Source of the DNA: Aliidongia dinghuensis
GTDB lineage: Bacteria > Pseudomonadota > Alphaproteobacteria > ATCC43930 > CGMCC-115725
Direction of reading: 5' to 3'
DNA length: 64,000 bases
Assembly (NCBI RefSeq): GCF_014643535.1
Contig: NZ_BMJQ01000001.1
Location: 62,001-126,000 of the forward strand
Shown: piece by piece, positions 35,682-46,567 of the stretch
How positions within the stretch are numbered: the stretch's first letter is position 1
Layout of the letters: every line of letters begins with the position of its first letter
The notes under the pieces: generated by a model
Told to the model about the DNA's origin: nothing
The model's input: only the letters and a program-made list of their open reading frames with translations
Database searches by the model: none
Made by a program: the position numbers and the translations under genes

Positions 35682-36671
35682 TCACACCGTCACGACGATC
35701 TTGCCGAACTGTTCGTTTGACTCAAGGAAGCGATGCGCGTCGACGATCCGGTCGAACGGAAAACTCTTGGCGATGATCGGGCGGAGCGCACCTGACGCCA
35801 GCCCGTCGAGGATGAAGGCCTTGGCGGCCGCGAGCAGCACTTGGTCGCCGGTGATCTCGTAGACGCGATAACCGCGCAGAGTCAGGGATTTGCTCAGCAC
35901 GGTGAACAGGGGGAAGGGCGTCGGCTCGGCGCTCAAGCCGCCGTATTCGATGAGGATGCCGCCCAGCGCCATCGCCGCCGCCAACGGCTCGAAGATCGGG
36001 CCGCCGATCGCATCCAGGACGACCCGGACGCCGGCCGGCCCAGCGATTTCCTTCAGCCGGAACTCTAGACCGTCTTCCTCCAGCACGATGACCTGCTGAG
36101 CGCCGGCCTCGCGCAGGGCCGCCGCCTTGGCGGCGGTGCGCGTGACCGCGATCGGGATCGCGCCGATCAAGTTGGCGATCTGGATCGCAGCCAGCCCGAC
36201 GCTGCTCGATGCCGCGGTAACCACGACGGGCTCGTCCTTCAGGAGCTTGGCAAGCTGGATCAGCGCGCCATAGGCGGTGAGATAGGGCATCCACACGGCC
36301 GCCGCTTCTTCCCAGCTGAGCGACGGTGGATGCTTGACCACAAGGGCTGCCGGAAAGGTGACAAGCTCGCCATACGCGGGCCAGCGGGCCATCGACAACG
36401 GCGGCACGATGCTGACGGCGTCGCCCGGTGCCACATCATCGACGCCGTCGCCGATCCGCTCGACGATGCCCGCCGCCTCGAGGCCGAGCCCGGATGGCAG
36501 CGTCGGCGTCTCGATATAGCGGCCGGTGCGCAGCAGCGCCTCGGCGCGATTGAGGCCCAAGGCCTTGACGCGGATCTGCACCTCGCCCCGGCCGGGGGCC
36601 GGCACCCCGATCTCCTCGATGCGCAGTACCTCGGGGCCGCCCAGCTCATGGAAGCGAACGATGCGGGTCAT
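35682..36671 (-). CDS. MDR-family zinc-independent alcohol dehydrogenase/quinone reductase
   Basis: 329 residues from ATG 36671 (GGAGTGG upstream). GroES-like N-terminal domain with IRVKALGLNRAEALLRTG, nucleotide-binding region around VTAASSSVGLAAIQIANLIGA, and C-terminal KIVVTV. Zinc ligands are absent. It is similar in type to the dehydrogenase at 44-1018 but clearly a different gene. It is divergent from the LysR gene at 36774 across about 100 bp, so that regulator probably controls it. Confidence 0.88.
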   Translation of the reverse strand: MTRIVRFHELGGPEVLRIEEIGVPAPGRGEVQIRVKALGLNRAEALLRTGRYIETPTLPSGLGLEAAGIVERIGDGVDDVAPGDAVSIVPPLSMARWPAYGELVTFPAALVVKHPPSLSWEEAAAVWMPYLTAYGALIQLAKLLKDEPVVVTAASSSVGLAAIQIANLIGAIPIAVTRTAAKAAALREAGAQQVIVLEEDGLEFRLKEIAGPAGVRVVLDAIGGPIFEPLAAAMALGGILIEYGGLSAEPTPFPLFTVLSKSLTLRGYRVYEITGDQVLLAAAKAFILDGLASGALRPIIAKSFPFDRIVDAHRFLESNEQFGKIVVTV

Positions 36672-36773
36672 GATGGCCACTCCAAAAGAATTGAATGGAA
36701 TGAGCTATGCCATCGCCACCGACGTGGATAAATGTGGGGATAGGCAGATCACTAAAAATCAATGGTTTTGAAT

Positions 36774-37673
36774 ATGGACCGCCTCATGAGCATGGCCGTG
36801 TTCGTCAAGGCCGTCGATCTGGGCTCGTTCGCCGCCGCGGCTGCAGCGCTCGACCTGTCCGGGCCGATGGTCGGCAAGCATGTCCGGTTTCTGGAAGAGC
36901 GCCTGGGCGTGCGCCTTCTCAACCGAACCACGCGCCGCCAGAGCCTGACCGAGTTCGGGCGCGCCTATTACGAGCGCTGCCGCGTGGTGCTTGCCGAGGC
37001 CGAGGCCGCGGATGCGCTTGCGGCCGATCAATTGTCCGAGCCGCGCGGCACGCTCAGGGTCACCATGCCGGTGCATTTCGGCCGGCGCTGCGTCATGCCC
37101 ATCCTGCTCGACCTCGCGCGGCGGTACCCAGCACTGGAGCTCGACCTTACGCTCAGCGATCGCGTTGCCGACCTGGCGGAGCAAGGCTACGACCTCGCCG
37201 TCCGGACCGGCGGCTTGGAGGACAGGGCCGGGGTGATCGCCCGCCGCGTCGCGCGCCAGCGCATGGTGGTCTGCGCGTCGCCGTCCTACCTCGAGCGGCA
37301 CCCGGCGCCACGACGGATCGAGGATCTCGAAGAACACCAGGCCATCGTCTATCGCCGGGCGGGCCGGGTGGCGCCCTGGCTGTTTCCGCGCCCGGACGGG
37401 GAGCCCGCTGAGGTCGCGCCGGTGAGCCGCTGGCGGCTCGACGATCTCGACGCGATCGCCGATGTGGCGGCTACCGGCATCGGGCTCGCCTGGCTACCCT
37501 ACTGGCTGGTGCGGGAGCGGATCGAGGCGGGCGCGCTCGTGCCGCTGCTGCCGGACCAGCCGGGCTTTCTCTACGATTGCCATGCGCTGTGGCTGCAGAC
37601 GCCGCACCTGCCGCTCAAGGTCCGCCTCGCCGTCGACGCCTTGGCGGCGGCCCTGCCGAGGTTCATGGCGTAA
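36774..37673 (+). CDS. LysR-family transcriptional regulator
   Basis: 299 residues from ATG 36774 (MDRLMSMAVFVKAVDLGSF, a standard LysR opening); ATG 36762 would add four residues. HTH around DLSGPMVGKHVRFLEERLG, then an effector domain in the style of the CrgA/AaeR group. No strong ribosome site is seen. Divergent from the MDR gene at 35682-36671, its likely target. Confidence 0.9.
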   Translation: MDRLMSMAVFVKAVDLGSFAAAAAALDLSGPMVGKHVRFLEERLGVRLLNRTTRRQSLTEFGRAYYERCRVVLAEAEAADALAADQLSEPRGTLRVTMPVHFGRRCVMPILLDLARRYPALELDLTLSDRVADLAEQGYDLAVRTGGLEDRAGVIARRVARQRMVVCASPSYLERHPAPRRIEDLEEHQAIVYRRAGRVAPWLFPRPDGEPAEVAPVSRWRLDDLDAIADVAATGIGLAWLPYWLVRERIEAGALVPLLPDQPGFLYDCHALWLQTPHLPLKVRLAVDALAAALPRFMA

Positions 37674-37682
37674 GGCGCGCCC

Positions 37683-38585
37683 TCACATCGGTTGGGCCAC
37701 CCGGATCGGGGCGGCCTTGTCGAGCGGGACATAGCCGTCGGGCAGCGCATAGGCGAACGGCTTCGCCCCGAAGTTCAGGTCAATGACGCCGTCGGGCAGG
37801 CCTGTCAGCGAGACGCTGGACGACAGCTTCGCGACATAGGGCCGGCCGAGCTTCAGATCGGGCGCATTGGCGCTGCCCGGCTGGCTTTGCCAGGCGCCGT
37901 TCGTGCGGAGGTAAAGCTTGCCGACGTCGAGGTCGACGGCGATCCCGATGTTCCGCGTGGCGTCGCCGGCATTCCGCTTGCGGATGGCCTGCAGGCTGCC
38001 CGTGTTGCCGGCGCCGTCGCCCTGAACGCCAATGAAGATCGTGCTTTCGCTGATCTTGGCCAGGGCGCCGACATCGATCGTCGCCTCGAAATACCATTTG
38101 CCGTTCGAGGGCTTGTGGTTCGCGATCAGATCATAGACATCGGCTTCCGATGCGGCCGAGGCCGACGCTGCCGCGGTTGCCGGGGCCGGGGCGGCGGCAG
38201 GGGCGCTCGCCGCCCCGGCCTGCTCTGCCGTCAATTCGGCGACCCGTTGGTTGGTGAAACGCACGACGCAGACCGTCTTGCCGAAATCGGTCAGCAGGTT
38301 CGCGAACCATTTCTCGCGATCGGTTTCCTTGCTGGCGCTCTGGCAGGTCTGGTCGCGTAGCTTCAGCCACTGAATCTGCTGGGTGCGCAGCGCTGCCTTG
38401 CCGGCGTCGTCGCGGCTCGCGCGGAGGGCCTGGTAAAGGTCGTTAATGGTCTTGTCCGCCGCGCGCAATTCCTGGCCGATGCATTCGGCACGCTCCTGAT
38501 CCGTCGCGGCATTGTCGCAATCCGCGCGGGCGACCGCGATCTGGGCAAAACTCAGCAGCAGCGCGGCGATGAGAAGCTTGGACAT
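37683..38585 (-). CDS. Periplasmic LprI-like / SPRY-like fusion protein
   Basis: 300 residues. The signal peptide is cleaved near ARA-DC. Residues 23 to about 110 resemble the LprI N-terminal domain (DUF1311, lysozyme-inhibitor-like): DQERAECIGQELRAADKTIN, WLKLRDQTC, with four cysteines. An Ala/Pro-rich linker (about 120-148) leads to a C-terminal domain (about 155-295) that reads as SPRY/B30.2: GKWYFEATI, IFIGVQGDG, IGIAVDLDVGKLYLRTNGAW and LNFGAKPFAYALPDGY. SPRY domains bind proteins. The combination in an exported bacterial protein is uncommon. GGAG lies five bases before ATG 38585; ATG 38588 is adjacent. Confidence 0.75.
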   Translation of the reverse strand: MSKLLIAALLLSFAQIAVARADCDNAATDQERAECIGQELRAADKTINDLYQALRASRDDAGKAALRTQQIQWLKLRDQTCQSASKETDREKWFANLLTDFGKTVCVVRFTNQRVAELTAEQAGAASAPAAAPAPATAAASASAASEADVYDLIANHKPSNGKWYFEATIDVGALAKISESTIFIGVQGDGAGNTGSLQAIRKRNAGDATRNIGIAVDLDVGKLYLRTNGAWQSQPGSANAPDLKLGRPYVAKLSSSVSLTGLPDGVIDLNFGAKPFAYALPDGYVPLDKAAPIRVAQPM

Positions 38586-38693
38586 CATAGCTCCGAAGAC
38601 CGGCGGTCAGATGCCACGATACTGCCTCCGGTTGAGATTTTCGGTCAAGCTCGACCGGGCCCGAATGATCGGTTCTGAGGCCACTGGTCGGGT

Positions 38694-39596
38694 TCACCCC
38701 TCCGGCATGAACAGCGCGCGCGCCGCCCGCGCCTCGCGGGCGATGAAGTCGCCGGTGGCGCGGATACGCGGCAGGTCGTGCAAGTCGGCGTGGGTGATGA
38801 GCCAGAAGGTGCGGACGATCGAGATCGTCTCCAGCACCGGCACCAGGCCCGGCGCGCCCGCCGTCATGAAATCGGGCAGCACGCAGAGCCCGATGCCGGC
38901 CAAGGTCGCCTGCAACTGGGCGATCAGCGTCGAGCTGCGGAACTGCGGCACGACGCCGGGGGCGACGAGCGGCAGATAGTCGAGCTCCGGCGTGAAGATG
39001 AAATCCTCGACATAGCCGATGAGCGCGTGGGCCTTCAGGTCCTCCGGCCGCTCGATCGGCAGGTGGGCCGCGAGATAGGCCGGCGCGGCATAAAGGCCCA
39101 GGCGATAGTCGGTGAGCTTGCGGGCATAGAGCCGGCCCTCGGTCGGGCGTGACAGGCCGATCGCGATGTCGGCCTCGCGCTTCGACAGGCTGAAGATGCG
39201 CGGCAGCGCCACGAGCTCGGGCCGGAGCTCCGGATGTTCCGTGATCAGGCTACCGATGCGCGGTGCCAGGAAATAGCTGCCGAAGCCGTCGGGCGCGCCG
39301 ATCCGGACCGTGCCCGAGACGAGCGGCCCGTCGCCCTGGATCTCCTTGTGCGCGGCGAATGCCGTGCGCTCCATCGCTTCGGCGGTGACGAGCAAGCGCC
39401 GGCCGGCGGATGTGAGCCCGTAGCCTTGCGGGCTTCGTTCGAACAGCGGCGTTGCAAGCGCCCGTTCGAGCGCCGCGATGCGCCGGCTTACCGTGGTGTG
39501 GTCCTGCCGAAGCCGCGTCGCCGCCGCGGTCAGCCGGCCAGTGCGTGCGACCGCCAGGAAATAGCGCAGGTCATCCCAATTGAAATTGCTGCTCAT
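38694..39596 (-). CDS. LysR-family transcriptional regulator
   Basis: 300 residues from ATG 39596 ([20 protein letters not shown], a typical opening of the GcvA/DsdC-like LysR subgroup). [21 protein letters not shown], then an effector domain. The gene downstream on the same strand is the LprI/SPRY fusion, 108 bp away. No divergent partner gene is next to it, so the target is unclear. Confidence 0.9.
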   Translation of the reverse strand: MSSNFNWDDLRYFLAVARTGRLTAAATRLRQDHTTVSRRIAALERALATPLFERSPQGYGLTSAGRRLLVTAEAMERTAFAAHKEIQGDGPLVSGTVRIGAPDGFGSYFLAPRIGSLITEHPELRPELVALPRIFSLSKREADIAIGLSRPTEGRLYARKLTDYRLGLYAAPAYLAAHLPIERPEDLKAHALIGYVEDFIFTPELDYLPLVAPGVVPQFRSSTLIAQLQATLAGIGLCVLPDFMTAGAPGLVPVLETISIVRTFWLITHADLHDLPRIRATGDFIAREARAARALFMPEG

Positions 39597-40250
39597 GTGC
39601 GGCAGCAACCCGGTGCAAGCCGACGAATGTCGCTATGTCTCTGCCGGAAAGGGGGCCGAATGCCGACTTCGCCGCCGGGTGACGGCTTGGCTTGCATCAA
39701 AGTCGCCAAAAACGGCGAACGGCGGTCGGGATTGCTCCTGCCGCCGTCCTGTCCGTTCATCACGGGCCTTGCCAATCCTCGCTCGACCCTGCGGTGCGTT
39801 ACTGCGCACCGTCTTGTCTCGCTTGGATCGGTGTGCGGCCAGTCGAAACCGGTCGTAACGCTGCTTGTCTCATATTCCGGCGTGATCGTCAAGAACTGTT
39901 TTTGCGTTGCGGTATCCAGAAACCGCAAACCGGTGATCCGATCGAAGCCGTCCTCGAGAGTCATGGGAAGCTCGGCACAGTGGGTCTGCAGAAATCCACA
40001 TACCAGAAGCGACGGGAAAATGACATGCGTGGGGATACGAGTGATGCGCCTAGCTCCTCCGTCATCCCGCGCAGGCGGGAATCCAGGCGCTACACGCGGG
40101 AGCGCGGAAAAGAATCATATCGTCGCAGACGCGGCTCTTGGGCTGGATTCCCGCCTCCGCGGGAATGACAGCAAAGGAGTGGCGGCAGTAAGATCTGGGA
40201 AAAAGACCAATACCCGATTGCCGAATGCGCAGTCGAAGGAGCGATACGGG
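39597..40250. other. Long gene-poor intergenic region
   Basis: About 650 bases with no convincing gene. It contains the palindromic repeat element at 40061-40169. A 123-codon open frame on the minus strand (39593-39964) has no recognisable motif or ribosome site. The promoter of the valine-degradation genes should lie near the right end. Confidence 0.5.
40061..40169. repeat. Palindromic extragenic repeat, copy 1
   Basis: GTCATCCCGCGCAGGCGGGA followed by ATCCAG at the left is mirrored by CTGGATTCCCGCCTCCGCGG then GAATGAC at the right, with about 55 bases between. In translation such elements give the familiar VIPAEAGIQ signature. A second copy lies at 42311-42393. Confidence 0.8.
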
Positions 40251-41393
40251 ATGGAATTCGACCTTTCGGAAGACCAGCAGGCGTTCCAGGAGACGGCGCG
40301 CAGCTTCGCGCGCGAGGTGCTCTTGCCCGGTGCCGCGCGCTGGGACGAGGAGAAGCAGTTCCCGGAGGCGGAGCTGCGCCAGGCGGCGGCCTTGGGCTTC
40401 GCCGGCATCTATGTGCGGGACGACATCGGCGGCTCGGGCCTCTCGCGCCTCGACGCGGCGCTGATCTTCGAAGAGCTGGCGGCGGCCGATCCGTCGACCG
40501 CGGCCTATCTCTCGATCCACAACATGGTCGCCTGGATGATCGACCGGTTCGGCGACGACGCCGTGCGCCGGCGCTTCCTGCCGACGCTCATCTCGATGGA
40601 GCATTTCGCGAGCTATTGCCTGACCGAGCCCGGCTCCGGCTCGGACGCGGCCTCGCTCTCGACCCGGGCGGAGCGGGACGGCGACCATTACGTGCTGAAC
40701 GGCGGCAAGGCCTTCATCTCGGGCGGCGGACGCAGCGAGGTCTATGCCGTCATGGTGCGCACCGGCGGGCCGGGGCCGAAGGGCATCTCCTGCGTGCTGG
40801 TCGAGAAGGGCACGCCGGGCCTGTCGTTCGGCAAGCAGGAAAAGAAGCTCGGCTGGAACTCGCAGCCGACGTGCCAGCTGATCTTCGAGGACGCCCGAGT
40901 GCCGGTCGCGAACCGGATCGGTGCGGAGGGAGAGGGCTTCAAGATCGCCATGGCGGGCCTCGACGGCGGGCGCGTCAACATCGGCGCCTGCTCGCTCGGC
41001 GGGGCGCGCGCCTGCCTCGAGGCCGCGCGCGGCTACATGGGAGAGCGCAAGCAGTTCGGCAAACACCTGGCCGAATTCCAGGCGCTGCAGTTCAAGCTCG
41101 CCGACATGGCGACCGAGCTCGACGCCGCGCGGCTCATGATCCATCGCGCCGCATCCTCGCTCGACCAGAAGCATCCGGACGCAACGCTCCGCTGCGCCAT
41201 GGCGAAGCGCCTTGCGACCGACGTCGGCTTCAAGGTCGTGAACGACGCGCTGCAGCTGCACGGCGGCTACGGCTACATCAAGGAATACCCGATCGAGCGC
41301 TATCTCAGGGACTTGCGTGTCCATCAGATCCTCGAGGGGACCAACGAAATCATGCGCGTGATCATCGCGCGCCGCCTGTTGGAGAACGCCTAA
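40251..41393 (+). CDS. Acyl-CoA dehydrogenase, probably isobutyryl-CoA dehydrogenase
   Basis: 380 residues, normal length. Motifs: [14 protein letters not shown] (flavin contact), [46 protein letters not shown], and the C-terminal [19 protein letters not shown], where the Glu of EGT would be the catalytic base. The close match in style to ACAD8 and the next gene (3-hydroxyisobutyrate dehydrogenase) suggest it oxidises isobutyryl-CoA to methacrylyl-CoA in valine breakdown. AAGGAG stands about 10 bases before ATG 40251. Confidence 0.9.
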   Translation: MEFDLSEDQQAFQETARSFAREVLLPGAARWDEEKQFPEAELRQAAALGFAGIYVRDDIGGSGLSRLDAALIFEELAAADPSTAAYLSIHNMVAWMIDRFGDDAVRRRFLPTLISMEHFASYCLTEPGSGSDAASLSTRAERDGDHYVLNGGKAFISGGGRSEVYAVMVRTGGPGPKGISCVLVEKGTPGLSFGKQEKKLGWNSQPTCQLIFEDARVPVANRIGAEGEGFKIAMAGLDGGRVNIGACSLGGARACLEAARGYMGERKQFGKHLAEFQALQFKLADMATELDAARLMIHRAASSLDQKHPDATLRCAMAKRLATDVGFKVVNDALQLHGGYGYIKEYPIERYLRDLRVHQILEGTNEIMRVIIARRLLENA

Positions 41394-41396
41394 ATC

Positions 41397-42299
41397 ATGA
41401 GCAAGATCGCATTCATCGGCCTCGGCAACATGGGCGGCCCCATGGCCGCGAACCTGGCCAAGGCCGGCCACGAGGTCATGGGCTTCGACATGGTCAAGGC
41501 CTCGATCGAGGTGTTCGTCGGGCACGGCGGCAAGGCGGCGGCCTCGGCTGCGGCGGCGGTCGCCGCGGCCGAGGTGGTCGTCACCATGCTGCCGGCCGGC
41601 CCGCATGTGCGCGGCGCCTATCTCGACACCCAGGGCATCCTGGCGGCCGCCAAGCCGGGCGCACTCTTGATCGATTGCTCGACCATCGACGTGGAATCCG
41701 CACGTGCGGTCGCGGCGGCCGCGACCGACAAGGGCTTCGCCATGATCGACGCGCCGGTCTCGGGCGGCACCGGCGGGGCCACCGCGGGCACGCTCACCTT
41801 CATGGTCGGCGGTCCCGACGCGGCGGTCGGCCGGGCGCGGCCCTATCTCGAGCAGATGGGCAAGACCATCGTCCATTGCGGCGGCCCCGGCACCGGCCAG
41901 GCGGCCAAGATCTGCAACAACATGATCCTCGGCATCTCCATGGCCGCCGTGTGCGAGGCCTTCGCGCTTGCCGAGAAGCTCGGCCTCGACGCGCAGAAGC
42001 TCTACGACGTGAGCTCGAAGTCGTCGGGGCAATGCTGGTCCTTGACGACCTATTGCCCGACGCCGGGCCCGGTGCCGACGGCGCCGTCGAACCGCGGCTA
42101 TGCGCCGGGCTTCACCGCCGACATGATGCTGAAGGACCTGAAGCTCGCCCAGCAGGCGGCCCAGGCGACCGGTGCCGTGACACCCATGGGCGCCGAGGCC
42201 GCGACCGTCTACCAGCTCTTGTCGGCCGCCGGCGGCGGCGCCAAGGACTTCTCGGTCGTGCTGCCCTACCTCAGGGGCAAGCTCGGCGAAGTGCTCTAA
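41397..42299 (+). CDS. mmsB: 3-hydroxyisobutyrate dehydrogenase
   Basis: 300 residues. NAD-binding GLGNMGGPMAANLAKAGH at the N-terminus, substrate-binding motif DAPVSGGTGGATAGTL, and GGPGTGQAAKICNNMILG with the catalytic Lys. It oxidises 3-hydroxyisobutyrate to methylmalonate semialdehyde in valine catabolism. It starts three bases after the acyl-CoA dehydrogenase stop, so the two are one operon; GGAG in the end of that gene serves as ribosome site. Confidence 0.94.
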   Translation: MSKIAFIGLGNMGGPMAANLAKAGHEVMGFDMVKASIEVFVGHGGKAAASAAAAVAAAEVVVTMLPAGPHVRGAYLDTQGILAAAKPGALLIDCSTIDVESARAVAAAATDKGFAMIDAPVSGGTGGATAGTLTFMVGGPDAAVGRARPYLEQMGKTIVHCGGPGTGQAAKICNNMILGISMAAVCEAFALAEKLGLDAQKLYDVSSKSSGQCWSLTTYCPTPGPVPTAPSNRGYAPGFTADMMLKDLKLAQQAAQATGAVTPMGAEAATVYQLLSAAGGGAKDFSVVLPYLRGKLGEVL

Positions 42300-42310
42300 G
42301 TCCTCTCTGT

Positions 42311-42393
42311 CGTCATCCCCGCGGAGGCGGGGATCCAGGGTGGCCGCGCGACGTCGCCTGTTGCCCTGGATTCCCGCCTTCGCGGGGATGACG
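42311..42393. repeat. Palindromic extragenic repeat, copy 2
   Basis: CGTCATCCCCGCGGAGGCGG then GGATCCAGG at the left and CCTGGATTCCCGCCTTCGCG then GGGATGACG at the right. It is the same type as the element at 40061-40169 but with a shorter interior. It lies between mmsB and the aldehyde dehydrogenase gene and could form a strong hairpin in the transcript. Confidence 0.8.
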
Positions 42394-42425
42394 GAATGAA
42401 AACCTGATCCACAGGAGTTTCGTCC

Positions 42426-43916
<1,491 letters not shown>

Positions 43917-43943
43917 TCTGTCCCACTACTGGGTCCAGCCGGA

Positions 43944-43983
43944 TAAAAATCGGGCGGAGCGGCCGTTAATGGCCCTCCGCCCG
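43944..43983 (-). terminator. Rho-independent terminator for the PA14/glycosidase gene
   Basis: CGGGCGGAG and CTCCGCCCG pair as the outer stem and GGCC/GGCC as the inner, around a short loop. On the minus strand the hairpin is followed by ATTTTTAT. It lies between the convergent aldehyde dehydrogenase and PA14-type genes, 82 bases after the latter's stop. Confidence 0.7.
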
Positions 43984-44065
43984 AAGTTCATTAGACGATG
44001 AGGAGGACCTTCAGACTGGACCCGATCGATTAATGACGGGTTAGCGAAAGGTCAGCCCTCAAGAT

Positions 44066-46567
44066 TTATTTGGTCGCCGTCTTTGCGGTAGTGGTCGTGG
44101 TCGCCTTGGTCACCATCAATTTGGTGAGGCTGGTGCCGGCGCTCGACAGGTTGCGGACCATGATGCCGTGCAGGCCCACCGGCAGGGTGCCGGTCCAGCT
44201 GCCTGTCGCAATCGGCGCGCCGTCGAGCCGGATCTGCACCGCAGCCGGGTTGGCGGCATCCGTGGTGATCGTGAAGCTGCCGGCCGTCTCAACGTTGACC
44301 GACCAGGAGATGTAGTCGCCGACATGGGCGAGCGTGCCGGTCGACGTGCCCGACGGGGTGACACCCATCGCGAACGACACCGGGATGTTGCCGGCGTCGA
44401 TCGGCAGCGGCCAGGCGAAGCTGCTCGCCGGGCGGGCGGCCGAGATCGCGGCCAGGATCGCCTGCATCTTCGGCGTGTTCTGGTCGGCGATCGTCGGGCT
44501 GGCGACGCCGTAGGAGGTGAGGCCGGCCGAGTTGAACACGAAGGGCGTGCCGCCGCCCAGCTGGAAGAACTTGTTGATCGCCGTGGTTTCGAAGCCCTGG
44601 GCGTTCGGGTCGGTGTCGGCCGCGAGCTGGACCGCCGTCGGATTATCCCCACCGACCTCGAAGCCGCCCTCGTAACCCATCTCGTGCAGCCCGAAGCCCA
44701 GCGCCCAGATCGCATCGCCCTCGGTCGAGGGATTGGTGACGCTGCCCGCATAGATGGCACTCACCGTGCTGCCGCTGGCGGCGGTCGACGTCTGGTACCA
44801 GCCGGCGCCGCCGCCCCACAGGTAGTAATTGGCCGGATGCGGGCTTGCGACATGGGCAACGCCGTCGGCGTTGTCGTAGTAGTTCTCGAGATATGTCAGC
44901 CCGATCGCCGCCGTGTTGTTGGCGTTGCCGTACTGCCATTCGAACACGGGCCGGACGCGCGTCATCATCCCGCCGTCACCCCACACGGCGCGGAACAGGC
45001 TGCTGATCCTGACCGTCCGGTCGACGACGCGGCGCTTCGCCCAGACCGTCTGGTCGGTCGAGCCGTCGTAGTTAAGCGGCGAGCCGCCGGCTGCGACCGC
45101 GGCGTTGGCCAGGCTCTGGTTGGCGGACGACTGCTGATAGGCGCCGTTCCACAGCTCGTTGCCGTATTCGACATAGACCTTGAGGTTGGAATTGAGCGGC
45201 GGATAGACGGGATTGGCCTGCGCGCTCGTATAGGGATTGGTGCCGTCGCTGCCGAATGCCAAGAGCTGCGCCAACTTGGTCACGTAGTCGTCGTCGACAT
45301 AGGCCGGTATATTGATCCAGACGTCCTTGCCGGTCTCGTTGGCGAGCGCCACCAGATATTCGAGCGAGCCGCCCTTGCCCTGCCAGCCGTAGCCCGAGAC
45401 CGCCTGGTATTGCGAGCCCAGGCCCGGCGTCACGCGATCGGCCCAATGCTGCTGCTTGTTGCCGTTGATCGCCAGGTAATCCATGAAGCGGATGCCGGTG
45501 AAATAGGACAGGAACGACTTGTACTGGGCGCTGAACAGCTCGCCCGCGGCATGGGTCGTGGCCGAGCCGGGCGCCACCGGCCGCAGGATCTGCAGATTGG
45601 TGATGCCCGAGCCGACGGCCGAGGTCGCGGTGCGTTGGCTCTGGCCGAAGCCGAGCGTGGCGGTGGTCGGTGCGCTCGCGGCGGCGACGGTCCAGGTCGC
45701 GCTCGTGGTGTTGGTCGCGGCGTCGTAGCCGACGCCCGCCGGCAGGACCGAGCCGTAGCTGACGCCGCCGACCGAGAAGCTGCCGAGGTTGGCCCAGTCC
45801 GTCACCTGGGCTTCGCCCGCGAAGCTCAGCTGGTAGGTGCCGTCGAGCTCACGGCCGCTCGACCAGACCGGCAGCGTCGCATCGGCAAGCGGCCAGCCCT
45901 GCGCGTCGACCGCGACCGTCTGCTGGGTGTTGGAATAGGCGGTGAAGGCACCGGCCTGCTTCATGAGGTCGGCGAACATGTTGCCAGGCTCGCCCGGTAG
46001 CGCCACCGCGCCGTTGATGCCGAGCGGCGTCGCAGCCTCGATGACCTGGAACGGGATGCTCGGGCTCGACCAGCCGAGCTGCAGCCGCCCGCTCGTCGCG
46101 GGCTGCCAGTAATGCACGCAGATGTCGTAGGACGTGCCGGCGGTCAGCGCCACGGCCTTCTGCCCGGTCTTGGTGCCGTTGGCGTAGTCGGCATAGAGCG
46201 TGGTCCAGGCGGTGGTGCCGGTCGGCCGGTAATAGAGTGCGACGCCGCCGGTCGCGATGACCTGGAACGTATAGGTCTCGCTCGTGGCCGCCATCACCTG
46301 GCCGGTCCAGCTGCCGGAAAAGCTTGACCAGCCTTTCGTGTTGAACTCGGGCGAGAGCGAGCCGCCGGGGCCGGTTGCGTTCCAGCTGAAATCGATGCGC
46401 GTGTCGCGCCGCTGGAATGCCGGGTTCGTGACGCCGGCGGCGCCGGACTGGTACTGGCCGACGAAGCCGCCCCAGAGCACGCCTTGTGCCTCAGCCGGGC
46501 TGCTGACGGTCGCTAAGGACAAAGAGAGAGCGATCGCGCCCGAGAGCGCGTTAAATTTCCCGATCAT
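44066..46567 (-). CDS. Large secreted PA14-domain / glycoside-hydrolase-like protein
   Basis: 833 residues. The signal peptide ends near AEAQG. A PA14-like carbohydrate-binding domain follows (about 30-180: WSSFSGSWTGQVMAATSETY, FQVIATGGVALYY, YDICVHYWQ). A middle beta region (about 185-340) leads to an alpha/beta part (about 340-700) with two candidate catalytic glutamates typical of clan GH-A barrels: Glu471 in VEYGNELWNG and Glu633 in GYEGGFEVGGD. A C-terminal CBM-like beta domain (about 715-815) precedes a Thr/Lys-rich tail. It probably cleaves or binds an extracellular polysaccharide. It lies upstream of the exopolysaccharide locus on the same strand as its first genes. I cannot name a GH family. 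Confidence 0.75.
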   Translation of the reverse strand: MIGKFNALSGAIALSLSLATVSSPAEAQGVLWGGFVGQYQSGAAGVTNPAFQRRDTRIDFSWNATGPGGSLSPEFNTKGWSSFSGSWTGQVMAATSETYTFQVIATGGVALYYRPTGTTAWTTLYADYANGTKTGQKAVALTAGTSYDICVHYWQPATSGRLQLGWSSPSIPFQVIEAATPLGINGAVALPGEPGNMFADLMKQAGAFTAYSNTQQTVAVDAQGWPLADATLPVWSSGRELDGTYQLSFAGEAQVTDWANLGSFSVGGVSYGSVLPAGVGYDAATNTTSATWTVAAASAPTTATLGFGQSQRTATSAVGSGITNLQILRPVAPGSATTHAAGELFSAQYKSFLSYFTGIRFMDYLAINGNKQQHWADRVTPGLGSQYQAVSGYGWQGKGGSLEYLVALANETGKDVWINIPAYVDDDYVTKLAQLLAFGSDGTNPYTSAQANPVYPPLNSNLKVYVEYGNELWNGAYQQSSANQSLANAAVAAGGSPLNYDGSTDQTVWAKRRVVDRTVRISSLFRAVWGDGGMMTRVRPVFEWQYGNANNTAAIGLTYLENYYDNADGVAHVASPHPANYYLWGGGAGWYQTSTAASGSTVSAIYAGSVTNPSTEGDAIWALGFGLHEMGYEGGFEVGGDNPTAVQLAADTDPNAQGFETTAINKFFQLGGGTPFVFNSAGLTSYGVASPTIADQNTPKMQAILAAISAARPASSFAWPLPIDAGNIPVSFAMGVTPSGTSTGTLAHVGDYISWSVNVETAGSFTITTDAANPAAVQIRLDGAPIATGSWTGTLPVGLHGIMVRNLSSAGTSLTKLMVTKATTTTTAKTATK

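Noticed and set aside
39593-39964. A 123-codon minus-strand frame in the gap before the acyl-CoA dehydrogenase gene
   Set aside because: No recognisable motif, no signal peptide and no ribosome site. It overlaps the start of the LysR gene. I left the region as intergenic.
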